From Rhodalgimonas zhirmunskyi (GTDB lineage: Bacteria > Pseudomonadota > Alphaproteobacteria > Rhodobacterales > Rhodobacteraceae), in the NCBI GenBank assembly GCA_030848925.1, contig JANFFA010000005.1, positions 1 to 64,000 of the forward strand: DNA of 64,000 nt, given 5' to 3'. Shown here one piece after another: positions 8,685-18,646 of the stretch. Positions within the stretch are counted from its first letter, which is position 1. Each line of letters starts with the position of its first letter. The notes beneath the pieces are model-generated. The model searched no databases. It saw only the letters and a program-made list of their open reading frames with translations, and was not told the origin of the DNA. A program made the translations under genes and the position numbers.

Positions 8685-9101
8685 TCACTTGCCCTCCACG
8701 GTGAAGGCGCCGGTGGCGGTGGCGACGGGGCGATCGGTGTCTTCGTCGGTGGCCACGGCGCGCACGAAAGCGACAGAGCGGGTGATGTTGTAGCATTCGG
8801 CGCGGGCGGTGATCGCCTGTCCCGGGGTGGCGGCGCGCATGTAATCGATGCGCAGGTCGATGGTGGCGGTGCCCGCGGGCGACGACGGGTGGCTCATCGC
8901 CGCTGCGCCACAGCAGGTGTCCATCAGGGCCGAGACCGGCCCGCCGTGCATGACCCCGGTTCCGGGATCGCCCACGAGGCGGGCATCGTAGGGCATGGTG
9001 ATCGTGGCGTGGCCATCGCCGATATCGGTCAGCTCCATTCCGAGCGCCTTGGAATGGGGAATGGCCTGAATGAACTGGCTGGCGATCTTGGTCTTGTCCA
9101 T
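8685..9101 (-). CDS. PaaI-like hotdog thioesterase (second paralogue)
   Basis: 138 residues, the usual length for PaaI-type thioesterases. Visible motifs: [18 protein letters not shown] with the HGG helix, then [10 protein letters not shown], matching the same motif in the downstream paralogue. It opens a three-gene minus-strand unit: thioesterase, thioesterase, MATE pump. The pair probably forms homotetramers or a heteromeric enzyme (inference). Divergent from the MerR/beta-oxidation locus, with 266 bases between, which fits a link to acyl-CoA metabolism. Confidence 0.85.
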   Translation of the reverse strand: MDKTKIASQFIQAIPHSKALGMELTDIGDGHATITMPYDARLVGDPGTGVMHGGPVSALMDTCCGAAAMSHPSSPAGTATIDLRIDYMRAATPGQAITARAECYNITRSVAFVRAVATDEDTDRPVATATGAFTVEGK

Positions 9102-9367
9102 CGCGAAGAGTCCTGAGGTTGGGTGCAGTTTCTTTTTGAACAGCTAGCGCATCCGGCTTCAAGCCGGGAATTGACCTTGCGTCCCGTCGGGGCAGATGGC
9201 ATTCCCTCGCGGCAAGTCTTGATGCCAGCTTGAAAAACTCGATATTGCGGTGCGGCAAGAGTGCGGTTCGACCAGACATGTGGCCGCCATCAGCGCCGTA
9301 TCATCTGGCGTGATTGGTTGCCCTTGTTTGTACAACCCAATAGCATCAGCGCCGAGGGAGAAGAGCG

Positions 9368-9796
9368 ATGAGCGAGATCCGGCTATCTTTCAAAGAGATG
9401 TGCGAACGGTTCGACGTGACCCCGCGCACGTTGCGGTATTACGAGTATATCGAGCTTCTCCAGCCCGAGCGCGAAGGGCGTGCCCGGTTCTATGGCCCGC
9501 GTGAGATCGAGCGGATGATTCACATCCTGCGCGGCCGCCGCTGGGGCTTCCAGTTGGAAGGCATCCGGCAGTGGCTGCTGATCTACGAGGAAAACGGGTA
9601 TCATTCGCGCAAGGCTTGGCTGAAGTCCGCGAACAACCAGCTTGAGGTGCTGGAACAGCAGCGCAAGGAGCTTGACGAAGCGATCGAAACGCTGCGCCAA
9701 TCGCGCGATAACACCAAGGAATTGATCGAATACGAGGAACGGGGCGAGCCCCTTCCGCGCCAGTGGCGGCCCGATATCGACGAGTTCAGCCGGTAA
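9368..9796 (+). CDS. MerR-family transcriptional regulator (first of tandem pair)
   Basis: 142 residues. The N-terminal winged helix shows [20 protein letters not shown] and a second helix GPREIERMIHILRGRRWGF; the C-terminus is a long dimerising coiled coil (about 90-125). No cysteines suited to metal or redox sensing are present, so an organic effector such as an acyl-CoA is likelier. A GGGAGAAGAG ribosome site precedes the ATG. It is a clear paralogue of the next MerR gene and heads the beta-oxidation locus. Confidence 0.9.
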   Translation: MSEIRLSFKEMCERFDVTPRTLRYYEYIELLQPEREGRARFYGPREIERMIHILRGRRWGFQLEGIRQWLLIYEENGYHSRKAWLKSANNQLEVLEQQRKELDEAIETLRQSRDNTKELIEYEERGEPLPRQWRPDIDEFSR

Positions 9797-9855
9797 AATT
9801 TTGGTGATGCCGATCCGCTGATCCGGGCGAATCGGGGCATTACGCGGCGTTACGC

Positions 9856-9869
9856 TTACGTCAACGTAA
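9856..9869. promoter_or_regulatory. TTACGT-CA-ACGTAA palindrome, probable MerR operator
   Basis: Perfect 14-bp inverted repeat 82 bases before the second MerR gene. From memory, MerR-type regulators of acyl-CoA/branched-chain catabolism such as LiuR bind palindromes built on ACGT half sites like this. Position suggests autoregulation and control of the downstream acyl-CoA dehydrogenase genes. Confidence 0.6.
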
Positions 9870-9951
9870 ACTTTTGCTTGCATCAGGGCGTCTGCCTGCA
9901 CAAATACAGGGCACACATCCGATGATGCCCGAACATGAAGGTGCAGCCGAC

Positions 9952-10374
9952 ATGCCCAGAATCGAAATGCCCGATACCGACAAGATGATGACCATTCGTG
10001 AAATGTGCGAGGCGTTCGACGTGACCCCGCGCACCTTGCGGTTTTACGAGGCCAAGGAACTTATCTTTCCCCAGCGGGAAGGACAGAAGCGGCTTTTCAC
10101 CAAGCGCGACCGCGCGCGGCTGAAACTGATCCTGCGCGGCAAGCGCTTTGGCTTCAGCCTTGAAGAAATCCGCCAGTTGCTTGAGCTTTATTACATCGGC
10201 GACCAGCAGCAAACGCAGCTTGCACGGACCTATGAGGTTGCCCGCGAGCGGCTGGCCGATATGGAGCGCCAGCGCGACGAGTTGAACGAAGCAATCGACG
10301 AACTGGCCGAACAGATCAACTGGGGCGAGAAGATGCTTGCCTCGATGAGCGAAGAAAAGAAGGCGGCAGAGTAA
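9952..10374 (+). CDS. MerR-family transcriptional regulator (second of tandem pair)
   Basis: 140 residues. Winged helix [20 protein letters not shown] is almost the same as in the upstream MerR; then [22 protein letters not shown] and a coiled coil rich in Glu/Arg/Leu. No metal-binding Cys pattern. Start choice: ATG at 9952 has GAAGGTG eight bases upstream and gives a protein the same length as the paralogue; in-frame ATGs at 9922 and 9925 and a TTG at 9874 have weaker sites. Likely controls the acyl-CoA dehydrogenase gene that begins 86 bases later. Confidence 0.9.
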   Translation: MPRIEMPDTDKMMTIREMCEAFDVTPRTLRFYEAKELIFPQREGQKRLFTKRDRARLKLILRGKRFGFSLEEIRQLLELYYIGDQQQTQLARTYEVARERLADMERQRDELNEAIDELAEQINWGEKMLASMSEEKKAAE

Positions 10375-10460
10375 CCGCAGCGTCTCCGCGCCCTTTTCAT
10401 TCGACACCTGACATACGCGATTTAGACCACACTGACAGACGACCCGGGAGGAAATACCGA

Positions 10461-12236
10461 ATGCCCAGCTACACCGCTCCGACAAAAGACATGCAATTCA
10501 TCCTGCATGACGTTCTGAACCTGCCCGCATCGGGCATTGATGGCTTTGACGAGCTTGACCGTGATTTCACCGGTGCGATCCTCGAAGAGGCAGGCAAGAT
10601 CGCGGGTGCCGTGCTCGCGCCGCTGAACCAGGTGGGCGATCAGCAGGGTTGCAGCCTTGAAAACGGTGTCGTGCGCGTGCCCGACGGCTTCCAAGAGGCG
10701 TTCGACCAGATGCGCGAAGGCGGCTGGACCGGCCTCGACATGCCCGAGCAATACGGCGGGCAGGGGATGCCGCATGTTCTTGGCACCGCTGTGGGTGAGT
10801 TTTTCTCGGCCGCGAACCAGGCGTTCACCATGTATCAGGGCCTGACCCATGGCGCGGCGTCGGCCATTCTTGCGCATGGCACGGACCAGCAGAAAGACAC
10901 CTTCCTGCCGAAGATGGTCAGCTGTGAGTGGACCGGCACCATGAACCTGACCGAGCCGCATTGCGGCACCGATCTGGGCCTGATGCGCACCAAGGCCGAA
11001 CCGCAAAATGACGGCAGCTACAAGATCACCGGCAACAAGATTTTCATTTCGTCCGGTGAGCACGAGATGGCCGATAACATCATTCACCTTGTCCTGGCGA
11101 AGATCCCGGGCGGGCCCGATGGCATCAAGGGCGTGTCGCTGTTCATCGTGCCCAAGTTCCACGTCAACGAAGACGGCAGCCTTGGCGCGCGCAACGGCGT
11201 GTCCTGTGGCGCGCTGGAAGAGAAGATGGGCATTCACGGCAACTCGACCTGCGTGATGAACTATGACGAGGCGACCGGCTATCTCTTGGGTGAAGAGCAC
11301 AAGGGCATGCGCGCCATGTTCACCATGATGAACGAAGCGCGCCTTGGCGTCGGGATGCAGGGTCTTGCCCAGGCCGACGCGGCCTATCAGAACGCGGTGG
11401 ACTATGCGCGCGATCGCCTGCAGGGCCGTGACGTGACCGGCACGAAAAACCCCGATGGCCCCGCCGATCCGATCATCGTGCACCCCGATGTGCGCCGGAT
11501 GCTGATGGATCAGAAAAGCTTTGTCGAAGGCGCTCGGGCGTTCGTTCTGTGGGGGGCGATGATGATCGACCGCTCGCACCGCACCGGCGATGCCGCGGCG
11601 GAAGGCATGATTTCGCTGCTGACGCCGATCATCAAGGGCTTCCTCACCGATGAGGGCTATGACATGACCGTGCAGGCCCAGCAGGTTTACGGCGGGCATG
11701 GCTACATCGAAGAATGGGGCATGTCGCAGTTCACCCGCGATGCCCGCATTGCGATGATCTATGAAGGGGCCAACGGCGTGCAGGCGCTTGACCTTGTCGG
11801 GCGCAAGCTGGCGCAGGATGGTGGCAAGCATGTCATGGCGTTCTTCGAGATGGTGAAAAACTTCTGTTCCGAGAACAAGGAAGTGGAAGGCATGGCCGAT
11901 TTCGTCGAGCCGCTGAAGAAGGCTTCGAAGGATCTTCAGACCGCTGGCATGTTCTTCATGCAGAACGGCATGAAGAACCCGAACGCGGCGCTGTCGGGTT
12001 CATCCGATTTCATGCACCTGTTCGGCCACGTCTGCCTTGGCCTGATGTGGGGCATGATGGCGAAATCTTCGCTCGCGGCGCTGGCGGCTGGCGAAGGCGA
12101 CGCTGCGTTCCACGAGACGAAGCTGGTGACAGGGCGCTATTACATGGCGCGTCGCCTGCCTGCGACCGGTCTGCACCTCGCGCGGATCGAAAGCGGCGCC
12201 GATACGGTGATGGCGCTGGACGCGGCGGCGTTCTGA
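10461..12236 (+). CDS. Acyl-CoA dehydrogenase, long (DmdC/FadE-like) type
   Basis: 591 residues, FAD-dependent desaturation of acyl-CoA to trans-2-enoyl-CoA. N-terminal extension, then middle domain with [13 protein letters not shown] (FAD-contacting) and [15 protein letters not shown], and the C-terminal helix domain with [13 protein letters not shown] and [12 protein letters not shown], where the Glu is the expected catalytic base. The length of about 590 and the extra C-terminal domain match the class that includes 3-methylmercaptopropionyl-CoA dehydrogenase DmdC and other Roseobacter medium/long-chain enzymes. Ribosome site GGGAGG. The neighbouring thiolase and FadJ suggest general beta-oxidation rather than DMSP breakdown. 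Confidence 0.9.
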   Translation: MPSYTAPTKDMQFILHDVLNLPASGIDGFDELDRDFTGAILEEAGKIAGAVLAPLNQVGDQQGCSLENGVVRVPDGFQEAFDQMREGGWTGLDMPEQYGGQGMPHVLGTAVGEFFSAANQAFTMYQGLTHGAASAILAHGTDQQKDTFLPKMVSCEWTGTMNLTEPHCGTDLGLMRTKAEPQNDGSYKITGNKIFISSGEHEMADNIIHLVLAKIPGGPDGIKGVSLFIVPKFHVNEDGSLGARNGVSCGALEEKMGIHGNSTCVMNYDEATGYLLGEEHKGMRAMFTMMNEARLGVGMQGLAQADAAYQNAVDYARDRLQGRDVTGTKNPDGPADPIIVHPDVRRMLMDQKSFVEGARAFVLWGAMMIDRSHRTGDAAAEGMISLLTPIIKGFLTDEGYDMTVQAQQVYGGHGYIEEWGMSQFTRDARIAMIYEGANGVQALDLVGRKLAQDGGKHVMAFFEMVKNFCSENKEVEGMADFVEPLKKASKDLQTAGMFFMQNGMKNPNAALSGSSDFMHLFGHVCLGLMWGMMAKSSLAALAAGEGDAAFHETKLVTGRYYMARRLPATGLHLARIESGADTVMALDAAAF

Positions 12237-12332
12237 TTACAGCAAGGCGCGGGGATACCTCGCGCCTTGCGTCACGCATTAGAGGCGATGAGCGGCCAGA
12301 CCGCCCGCGCCCCCCGAAACCCGAGGAGACAG

Positions 12333-12545
12333 ATGCCCAAACGCTTTCGCCTGACCCGCCGATTCCCCTGTGCCATGACCGAAGACGGCTATCGCCGCCT
12401 GAAGAAATTCGCGCAGGAGGCGGGGCTGGACGAGGGCGAGGCGCTGTCCTTCCTGTTCGAACATTTCGACAGCGTGATGAATCACGAGAACCTGACGGCG
12501 CGGCTCAGGCTTTTCAACGCGGAGATCGACGCGCGCAAGCGATGA
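12333..12545 (+). CDS. Small basic protein of unknown function in beta-oxidation operon
   Basis: 70 residues: a basic start ([11 protein letters not shown]) then two amphipathic helices (about 18-45 and 48-66). The central [17 protein letters not shown]-type stretch resembles the helix pair of ribbon-helix-helix proteins, but I cannot confirm that. Good ribosome site CGAGGAGACAG. It sits between two acyl-CoA dehydrogenase genes, 96 bases after one and 26 before the next, and is transcribed with them. A longer in-frame start at 12267 has no ribosome site. Confidence 0.7.
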   Translation: MPKRFRLTRRFPCAMTEDGYRRLKKFAQEAGLDEGEALSFLFEHFDSVMNHENLTARLRLFNAEIDARKR

Positions 12546-12571
12546 GAACCACCTTGGGAGGGGAGGAAACC

Positions 12572-13708
12572 ATGTCGTCCTGGATGACCGAAGAGCACCA
12601 GATGCTGGCCGATATGACGGCGAAATTCATCAATGATGAATGGGCGCCGAAATTCGAACGCTGGCGCAAGCAGGGCCAGATGGACCGCGAAGCGTGGAAC
12701 GAGGCGGGCGCACTTGGCCTGCTTTGCCCGTCGATCCCCGAGGAATACGGCGGCGCAGGTGGCGATTTCGGCCACGAGGCCGTGATCATGATGGAGCACC
12801 CGCGCGCCAATTTGGCCAGCTGGGGCAACCCGATCCATTCCGGCATCGTCGCGCATTACATCCTTGCCTATGGCACAGAAGAGCAGAAGCACCGCTGGCT
12901 GCCCAAGATGGTGTCCGGTGAAATGGTCGGCGCGCTGGCGATGACCGAACCGTCGACCGGATCGGACGTGCAGGCGATCAAGACCAAGGCGGTGAAGGAT
13001 GGTAATTCCTATCGCTTGTCGGGGCAGAAGACCTTCATCTCGAACGGCCAGCACGCCGACCTGATCATCGTCGCCGCCAAGACCGACCCTTCGCTTGGGG
13101 CGAAGGGCGTGTCGCTGGTGGTGGTCGAGGCGGACAAGGCCGAAGGGTTCACCCGGGGCCGCAACCTTGAAAAAGTCGGGATGCACGCGGCGGATACGTC
13201 GGAGTTGTTCTTCGACAATGTCGAGGTGCCGCCCGAAAACATCCTCGGCCTCGAAGAGGGCCGTGGCTTTTACCAGATGATGCAGCAATTGCCGCAAGAA
13301 CGGCTGATCATCGCCTGCGGCGCCGTGGGCGCAATGCAGGGCGCGGTGGAACGCACCATCGCCTATTGCAAAGAGCGCGAGGCCTTCGGCGGTACCCTCA
13401 TGCAATTCCAGAACACCCGCTTCAAACTGGCCGAGTGCCAGACCAAGCTGACCATCGCGCGCGCCTTTGTCGATGAATGCATCGTCGAGCACATGCGCGG
13501 TGAGTTGAGCGTGGAAAAGGCGGCGATGGCAAAATACTGGACAACCGACACGCAGGGCGAAGTGCTGGACGAATGCGTTCAACTGCATGGCGGTTATGGC
13601 TTCATGCAGGAATATGCCGTGGCCGAGATGTGGTCAGACGCGCGGGTGCAGCGGATTTACGGGGGCACCAACGAGATCATGAAAGAGCTGATCGCGAGGG
13701 CGCTCTGA
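12572..13708 (+). CDS. Acyl-CoA dehydrogenase, long-chain (ACADL)-like
   Basis: 378 residues, canonical acyl-CoA dehydrogenase length. [13 protein letters not shown] and [12 protein letters not shown] form the flavin site; [14 protein letters not shown] and [13 protein letters not shown] form the C-terminal signature. The usual base position in YEGTNEI is Gly here, while [10 protein letters not shown] (about residue 245) carries a Glu where long-chain dehydrogenases place their catalytic base, so activity is likely retained. Strong ribosome site GGGGAGGAAACC. Second of two dehydrogenases in the same operon, suggesting different chain lengths or branched substrates. Confidence 0.92.
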   Translation: MSSWMTEEHQMLADMTAKFINDEWAPKFERWRKQGQMDREAWNEAGALGLLCPSIPEEYGGAGGDFGHEAVIMMEHPRANLASWGNPIHSGIVAHYILAYGTEEQKHRWLPKMVSGEMVGALAMTEPSTGSDVQAIKTKAVKDGNSYRLSGQKTFISNGQHADLIIVAAKTDPSLGAKGVSLVVVEADKAEGFTRGRNLEKVGMHAADTSELFFDNVEVPPENILGLEEGRGFYQMMQQLPQERLIIACGAVGAMQGAVERTIAYCKEREAFGGTLMQFQNTRFKLAECQTKLTIARAFVDECIVEHMRGELSVEKAAMAKYWTTDTQGEVLDECVQLHGGYGFMQEYAVAEMWSDARVQRIYGGTNEIMKELIARAL

Positions 13709-13744
13709 TGCCGATTAACGGATGCGGCGGCGTCGAAGGCGGGA

Positions 13745-13778
13745 GCCTCCGGCGGGGATATTTGGGGCAAGATGAAGG
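13745..13778 (+). repeat. Dispersed intergenic element, copy C
   Basis: Reads CCTCCGGCGGGGATATTT then GGGGCAAGATGAAGG, beginning 37 bases after the stop of the acyl-CoA dehydrogenase gene and in its direction of transcription. Confidence 0.5.
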
Positions 13779-13927
13779 CTTGGGCCACCTCACCGCCCCC
13801 GCGCTGCTGCCTAGGGCGCCATGGCGTAGGACGATGAGGCTTCACCTTGCACGCCCATCGGCTTCCCAGCCTGTGACGCGTGAGAAGGTTAGACCTTTTA
13901 TGGTTAAGAAGCGGTTAAGTGCTTCTG

Positions 13928-13957
13928 CTTCATCTTGCGAGAAATATCCTGCGGGGG
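13928..13957 (-). repeat. Dispersed intergenic element, copy D
   Basis: On the minus strand: CCCCCGCAGGATATTT then CTCGCAAGATGAAG. Shares GATATTT and GCAAGATGAAG with copy C but in the opposite orientation, in the leader of the GST gene. Confidence 0.45.
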
Positions 13958-13979
13958 TCCGGGGGTGCAAAACCCCCGC
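13951..13979. terminator. GC-rich hairpin before the GST gene
   Basis: GCGGGGGT (13951-13958), 13-base loop, ACCCCCGC (13972-13979). It lies 28 bases upstream of the GST start in the middle of a same-strand gene series. It may end upstream transcription partly or shape the GST leader. No U-run follows. Confidence 0.4.
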
Positions 13980-14006
13980 TCCAACCTCAGGAAAAGGGAG
14001 AGCGAT

Positions 14007-14639
14007 ATGACGATCAAACTGCATTGTTTCGGAGAAAGCGGGAACGCTTATAAGGCGGCGCTGGCGCTGGAGTTGTCGGGGCTGGACTGGGAGCCGGTCT
14101 ACGTCGACTTTTTCGGCGGGCAGGCGCGCAGCCCCGAGTATCGCGAGCTGAACGTCATGGGCGAGGCGCCGGTGATGGAAGATGGCGATCTGCGCCTGAC
14201 TCAATCCGGCGTCATCCAGCAGTACATCACCGACAAGTCGGGCAAGTTCGGCGGCGCGCCGCAGGACAAGTACGAGGTGCTGCGCTGGGTGCTGTGGGAC
14301 AACCATAAGCTTTCGAGTCAGGCGGGCGTGACGCGCTTCCTGATGAATTTCCTACCCGAGGAAAAGCGCCCGCAAGAGGTGATTGGGTTCCTGCAGGGCC
14401 GCCTCAAGGCCGCTTACCAGACCCTCGACACGCATCTGGAGGGCCGCGACTGGATCGTGGGCGATGGTATGACCAACGCCGATCTGAGCTGCTGTGGCTA
14501 TCTCTTTTATCCCGAACCTTTCGGTTTCGACCGCAAGGACTGGACCAATATCGACCGGTGGCTTTCGAACATCGAAAACACGCCGGGCTGGAAACACCCC
14601 TATGACCTGATGCCGGGGAACCCCTCGGACCGGGCCTGA
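14007..14639 (+). CDS. Glutathione S-transferase family protein
   Basis: 210 residues. N-terminal thioredoxin-like domain with GEAPVMEDGDLRLTQSGVI, which carries the cis-Pro and the Gln-Ser glutathione-binding pair; C-terminal all-helical domain with the GDGMTNADLSCCGYLF N-capping region. Ribosome site AAAAGGGAGAGCG. The gene sits between beta-oxidation genes on the same strand, so it may detoxify reactive enoyl or aldehyde products, but this is inferred from context only. Confidence 0.9.
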   Translation: MTIKLHCFGESGNAYKAALALELSGLDWEPVYVDFFGGQARSPEYRELNVMGEAPVMEDGDLRLTQSGVIQQYITDKSGKFGGAPQDKYEVLRWVLWDNHKLSSQAGVTRFLMNFLPEEKRPQEVIGFLQGRLKAAYQTLDTHLEGRDWIVGDGMTNADLSCCGYLFYPEPFGFDRKDWTNIDRWLSNIENTPGWKHPYDLMPGNPSDRA

Positions 14640-14658
14640 AGCAAAGGAGACTTCACAC

Positions 14659-15870
14659 ATGACCGAAGCTTATATTTATGACGCCCTTCGCACGCCGCGC
14701 GGCAAGGGTCGCAAGGACGGTGCCTTGCACGAAGTCACCGCGGCACGCCTTTCCGCGGTTGCGCTCAACGCGATGAAAGAGCGCAACAACCTTGAAGGTC
14801 ACGCCGTCGAAGACGTGATCTGGGGCAACGTCACGCAGGTCGGTGAGCAGGGTGCGTGCCTTGCACGGACGGCTGTTCTGGCCTCGGACCTTGATGAATC
14901 CATTCCGGGCCTGAGCATCAACCGGTTCTGCGCCAGCGGCCTCGAGGCCGTGAACGTCGCGGCGAACCAGGTGCGGGGCGGCGCCGGCATGGCCTATATC
15001 GCCGGTGGTGTCGAAAGCATGAGCCGGGTGCCGATGGGCAGCGATGGGGGCGCGATTGCCGTCGATCCTTCGATCGCGATCGACAACTATTTCGTGCCGC
15101 AGGGCATTGGTGCTGACATCATCGCCACGAAATACGGCGTCACCCGGGACGAGGCCGATGCGATGGCCGTGGAATCCCAGAAGCGCGCCAAGGCCGCTTG
15201 GGACGACAACCGCTTTGCGAGATCGGTGATCACCGTGCGCGATGTGAATGGCCTCACGATCCTTGACCATGACGAATACATGCGTCCGGGCACCGACATG
15301 CAATCGCTGGGCGGTCTGAACCCCAGCTTCCAGCAAATGGGCGAAGTGATGCCCGGGTTCGACAACGTGGCGTTGCTGAAATACCCCGAGCTGGAGCGGA
15401 TCAACCACATTCACCATGCCGGCAACTCGTCGGGGATCGTGGATGGGGCGGCGGCCGTCCTGATTGGCAGCAAGGAATTCGGCGAGAAGTACGGCCTTAA
15501 ACCCCGCGCCCGGATCCGGGCTACGGCCAAGATTGGCACCGATCCGACCATCATGCTGACCGGTCCCGTGCCGGTGACCAAGAAAATCCTTGCCGACAAC
15601 GGTATGGAAATCGGCGATATCGACCTGTTCGAGGTGAACGAAGCCTTCGCCGCCGTCGTGGCGCTGTTCGAGAAGAGCTTCAACGTGGATCATGACAAGG
15701 TGAACGTCAACGGTGGTGCAATCGCCATGGGCCACCCGCTGGGTGCGACCGGGGCGATGATCATCGGCACGTTGCTTGACGAGATGGAACGGTCGGACAA
15801 GGAAACCGGTCTGGCGACGCTGTGCATCGGGTCTGGCATGGGCGCGGCTACGATTATCGAGCGGGTCTGA
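14659..15870 (+). CDS. fadA: Acetyl-CoA C-acyltransferase (beta-ketothiolase)
   Basis: 403 residues. Cleaves 3-ketoacyl-CoA with CoA to acetyl-CoA and a shortened acyl-CoA. Nucleophilic Cys91 lies in [11 protein letters not shown], His359 in [10 protein letters not shown] and Cys389 in CIGSGMGAA, all three catalytic thiolase residues. The NEAFAAV motif is present. Ribosome site AAAGGAG. It is 19 bases after the GST gene and upstream of fadJ in the same operon, forming the classic thiolase/multifunctional-enzyme pair. Confidence 0.94.
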   Translation: MTEAYIYDALRTPRGKGRKDGALHEVTAARLSAVALNAMKERNNLEGHAVEDVIWGNVTQVGEQGACLARTAVLASDLDESIPGLSINRFCASGLEAVNVAANQVRGGAGMAYIAGGVESMSRVPMGSDGGAIAVDPSIAIDNYFVPQGIGADIIATKYGVTRDEADAMAVESQKRAKAAWDDNRFARSVITVRDVNGLTILDHDEYMRPGTDMQSLGGLNPSFQQMGEVMPGFDNVALLKYPELERINHIHHAGNSSGIVDGAAAVLIGSKEFGEKYGLKPRARIRATAKIGTDPTIMLTGPVPVTKKILADNGMEIGDIDLFEVNEAFAAVVALFEKSFNVDHDKVNVNGGAIAMGHPLGATGAMIIGTLLDEMERSDKETGLATLCIGSGMGAATIIERV

Positions 15871-15875
15871 AACCA

Positions 15876-16307
15876 GTGGGTGAAGCGGCGAGGGATATCT
15901 ATCAAGCGCATCTCGATGCGAAATCGCGGGCCATGCTGGCGCGCGATTTCGACACGATCTGTGCGATGATGGCCTATCCGTCGCTGTTGAAGACGGTCGA
16001 TGCCGAGATCGTGTTGAACCGGCCCGAGGACTATGTCCCATCGCTTGAGGGGTATTGTGATAACCTCGACGCGCTGGGCACCCGGGAGTTTCACCGTATC
16101 TGTCGCCGGGCCGAGTTTACCAGTCCGGCGCAGGACGAGATCGTTGGCGAACACGCAACCTATATCCTGAGCGGCGCTGGTCCGCTTTTGCCACCCTACA
16201 CATCCAAAATGGTGCTTGTTCTCGAGAACGGGCGCTGGCTTGCCCGGGATATCCGGGTGGGCGTTATGAACAGCAAGGGCTCTGTTATCCGCAAAGCGCG
16301 GGCATGA
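15876..16307 (+). CDS. Conserved hypothetical, possible NTF2/SnoaL-like fold
   Basis: 143 residues from GTG, five bases after the thiolase stop and 21 before fadJ. Helix-rich N-terminus ([22 protein letters not shown] fragments), then alternating strands ending in [23 protein letters not shown]. The pattern of helices followed by a curved sheet with a late GRW resembles NTF2/SnoaL-like proteins, which I infer only from shape. ATG codons further in would lose the first helix; the frame is open back into fadA without coding need. Confidence 0.6.
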   Translation: MGEAARDIYQAHLDAKSRAMLARDFDTICAMMAYPSLLKTVDAEIVLNRPEDYVPSLEGYCDNLDALGTREFHRICRRAEFTSPAQDEIVGEHATYILSGAGPLLPPYTSKMVLVLENGRWLARDIRVGVMNSKGSVIRKARA

Positions 16308-16328
16308 GCCCCTTAGAGGAGAAGATAC

Positions 16329-18530
16329 ATGGCTGATTTCACGATGGAAAAAGGCAGCGACGGTGTTGCCATCATCACTTGGGACGTGCCCGGCGCAAGC
16401 ATGAACGTGATGCGCGCCGATGCTTTGGAAGAATTGAACGCGGCGATTGACGACGCACTGGGTGATGACGCGGTCAAGGGGATCGTCATCACGTCGGGCA
16501 AGAAAGATTTTGCCGGCGGGATGGACCTGAACGTTCTGGCCGACATGAAAAACGACGCGGGCGACGAGCCTGCGCAGGGCCTGTTCGACGGGATCATGGA
16601 CATGCACGGCCTGCTGCGCAAAATTGAGTTGGCGGGCATGGATCCCAAGACCAAGAAGGGTGGCAAGCCGATCGCGGCGGCGCTGCCCGGCACGGCGGCG
16701 GGCATCGGTCTTGAACTGCCGCTGGCCACGCACCGGATTTTCGTCGCCAATAACCCGAAGGCCAAGATCGGCCTGCCGGAAATCATGGTCGGCATTTTCC
16801 CCGGCGCGGGCGGCACGACGCGGCTTGTGCGCAAGCTGGGCGCGATGGGCGCTTCGCCCTTCCTGCTGGAAGGCAAGATGGTATCGCCCGACAAGGCGAA
16901 GGGCGCGGGCCTGATTGACGAGGTGGTCGATGATCCGGTCGCAGCCGCCAAGGAATGGGTGCTGAACGCCAAGGATGCGGACCTTGTGAAACCGTGGGAT
17001 GCGAAGGGCTACAAGATGCCCGGCGGCACGCCGTATCACCCCGCAGGGTTCATGACCTTCCTTGGCGCGGGCGCGATGGTGCATGGCAAGACCAAGGGTG
17101 CCTTCCCGGCGGCCAAGGCGCTGCTTTCCGCCGTTTACGAAGGCGCGCAGGTGCCGTTCGATACCGCCCTCAAGGTCGAGGCGCGCTGGTTCACCAATAT
17201 CCTGATGAATCCGTCGTCGAGCGCGATGATCCGGTCGCTGTTCCTGAACAAGGAAGCGCTGGAGAAAGGTGCTGTGCGGCCCAAGGATGTGCCGGATCAG
17301 CGGGTCAAGAAGATCGGCGTGCTGGGCGCGGGCATGATGGGCTCGGGCATCGCACTGGTGTCGGCGCAGGCCGGGATGGAAGTCGTCCTGATCGACCGCG
17401 ACGACGAAACCGCGGCGCGCGGCAAGGCCTATACCGAAAGCTTCATGGACAAGGGCATCGCCCGCAAGAAAGCGACGCCCGAGAAAAAGGAACAGGTTCT
17501 GGCCCAGATCACGGCCACCTCGGACCTTGATGCGCTGAAGGGCTGTGACCTGATCATCGAAGCGGTGTTCGAAGATCCGGCCGTGAAGGCCGAGATGACC
17601 AAGAAGGTCGAAGCGGTGATCCCCGAGGATTGCATCTTTGCCTCCAACACCTCGACCCTGCCGATCACCGAGCTTGCCAAGGCATCGAGCCGCCCGGAAC
17701 AGTTCATCGGGATTCACTTCTTCTCGCCCGTCGAGAAGATGTTCCTTGTCGAGATCATCAAGGGCAAGGAAACCGGTGATCGCGCGGTGGCAAAATCGCT
17801 CGACTATGTGCGCCAGATCCGCAAGACGCCGATCGTGGTGAACGACGCGCGGTTCTTCTACTGCAACCGTTGCATCATTCCTTACGTCAACGAAGGCGCG
17901 CGGATGCTGACCGAGGGTGTGGCACCGGCACTGATCGATCACGCGGCGCAGCAGCTTGGCTTCCCGGTGGGGCCGCTGCAACTGACCGACGAGACCTCGA
18001 TCGACCTTGGCGCCAAGATCGCGCGCGCGACCAAGGCCGCGATGGGCGATGCCTATCCGGAAAGCCCGGTCGACGACATGCTGTTCTGGATGGAAGAGCA
18101 GGGCCGCCTTGGTCGCAAGTCCAAGGCCGGGTTCTTTGACTATGACGAGAAAGGCAAGCGGCTTGGCTATTGGGACGGGTTCGATGAGAAGTACCCGCGC
18201 CTTGAAGAGCAGCCCAGCCTGCAGGAAGTTCAGGACCGCCTGATGTTCGTGCAGGTCCTCGAAGCGGTGCGCGCGCTGGAAGAGGGCGTGTTGGAAGACA
18301 TCCGCGAAGGCGATGTCGGCGCGATCCTGGCGTGGGGCTTTGCGCCTTGGTCGGGTGGCCCGTTCAGCTGGCTCGACATGATCGGCACGCCCTATGCGGC
18401 CGAGCGGTGCCAGGAGCTGACCGACAAGTTCGGCGAGCGGTTCACCCCGCCCGCATTGCTCAAGGAGATGGGCGACAAGGGCCAGAGCTTCTACAAGCGG
18501 TTCGACCCGGAGGCGAAAGCGGCGGCCTGA
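16329..18530 (+). CDS. fadJ: Multifunctional enoyl-CoA hydratase / 3-hydroxyacyl-CoA dehydrogenase
   Basis: 733 residues. N-terminal crotonase domain (about 1-190) with [11 protein letters not shown] and [19 protein letters not shown] holding both catalytic Glu residues. The NAD-binding domain begins near 335 with [11 protein letters not shown]; the catalytic His lies in [13 protein letters not shown]-terminal 3HCDH domains complete the protein, including [11 protein letters not shown]. It catalyses hydration and NAD+-dependent oxidation in beta-oxidation and works with the upstream thiolase. Ribosome site AGAGGAGAAG. Last gene of the operon; a strong hairpin follows. Confidence 0.94.
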   Translation: MADFTMEKGSDGVAIITWDVPGASMNVMRADALEELNAAIDDALGDDAVKGIVITSGKKDFAGGMDLNVLADMKNDAGDEPAQGLFDGIMDMHGLLRKIELAGMDPKTKKGGKPIAAALPGTAAGIGLELPLATHRIFVANNPKAKIGLPEIMVGIFPGAGGTTRLVRKLGAMGASPFLLEGKMVSPDKAKGAGLIDEVVDDPVAAAKEWVLNAKDADLVKPWDAKGYKMPGGTPYHPAGFMTFLGAGAMVHGKTKGAFPAAKALLSAVYEGAQVPFDTALKVEARWFTNILMNPSSSAMIRSLFLNKEALEKGAVRPKDVPDQRVKKIGVLGAGMMGSGIALVSAQAGMEVVLIDRDDETAARGKAYTESFMDKGIARKKATPEKKEQVLAQITATSDLDALKGCDLIIEAVFEDPAVKAEMTKKVEAVIPEDCIFASNTSTLPITELAKASSRPEQFIGIHFFSPVEKMFLVEIIKGKETGDRAVAKSLDYVRQIRKTPIVVNDARFFYCNRCIIPYVNEGARMLTEGVAPALIDHAAQQLGFPVGPLQLTDETSIDLGAKIARATKAAMGDAYPESPVDDMLFWMEEQGRLGRKSKAGFFDYDEKGKRLGYWDGFDEKYPRLEEQPSLQEVQDRLMFVQVLEAVRALEEGVLEDIREGDVGAILAWGFAPWSGGPFSWLDMIGTPYAAERCQELTDKFGERFTPPALLKEMGDKGQSFYKRFDPEAKAAA

Positions 18531-18564
18531 GGCTGACGCGATTGCGCTATGAGTGAAAACAGGG

Positions 18565-18591
18565 AAGGGCGCGCCGGGTGGGCGCGCCCTT
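18565..18591. terminator. Strong hairpin terminator between convergent fadJ and Hint-protein genes
   Basis: AAGGGCGCGCC (18565-18575), 5-base loop, GGCGCGCCCTT (18581-18591): a perfect 11-bp stem followed by TCT on the plus strand and preceded by CC-T-rich sequence on the minus side. Position between convergent genes suggests it serves both strands. Confidence 0.75.
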
Positions 18592-18646
18592 TCTACGTCT
18601 GCGGCTTGTTCCTGTTACAGTGGCCTGCTCTCTCTCAGGCCAGCTC

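Larger units (their letters stand above)
13709..14006. other. 298-base intergenic region with inverted copies of a dispersed element
   Basis: No gene seen. It contains element copy C (13745-13778, plus orientation), copy D (13928-13957, minus orientation), a small AGAAGC/GCTTCT hairpin (13907-13926) and a GCGGGGGT/ACCCCCGC stem (13951-13979) just before the GST ribosome site. The two facing copies could pair into a long stem in RNA. Confidence 0.55.

Noticed and set aside
9311-9343. ATTGGTTG...CAACCCAAT near-palindrome upstream of the first MerR gene
   Set aside because: Arms are unequal and the spacer does not match the ACGT-type operator; could be chance.
1396-13708. A DMSP-demethylation (dmdB/dmdC) locus
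   Set aside because: The synthetase and the 591-residue dehydrogenase have DmdB/DmdC-like features but are 7 kb apart on opposite strands, with thiolase/fadJ as neighbours and no dmdA or dmdD; general beta-oxidation fits better.
15690-17981. 763-codon open frame opposite thiolase/fadJ
   Set aside because: Crosses two genes and an intergenic gap antisense; rich in His/Arg with no motif.
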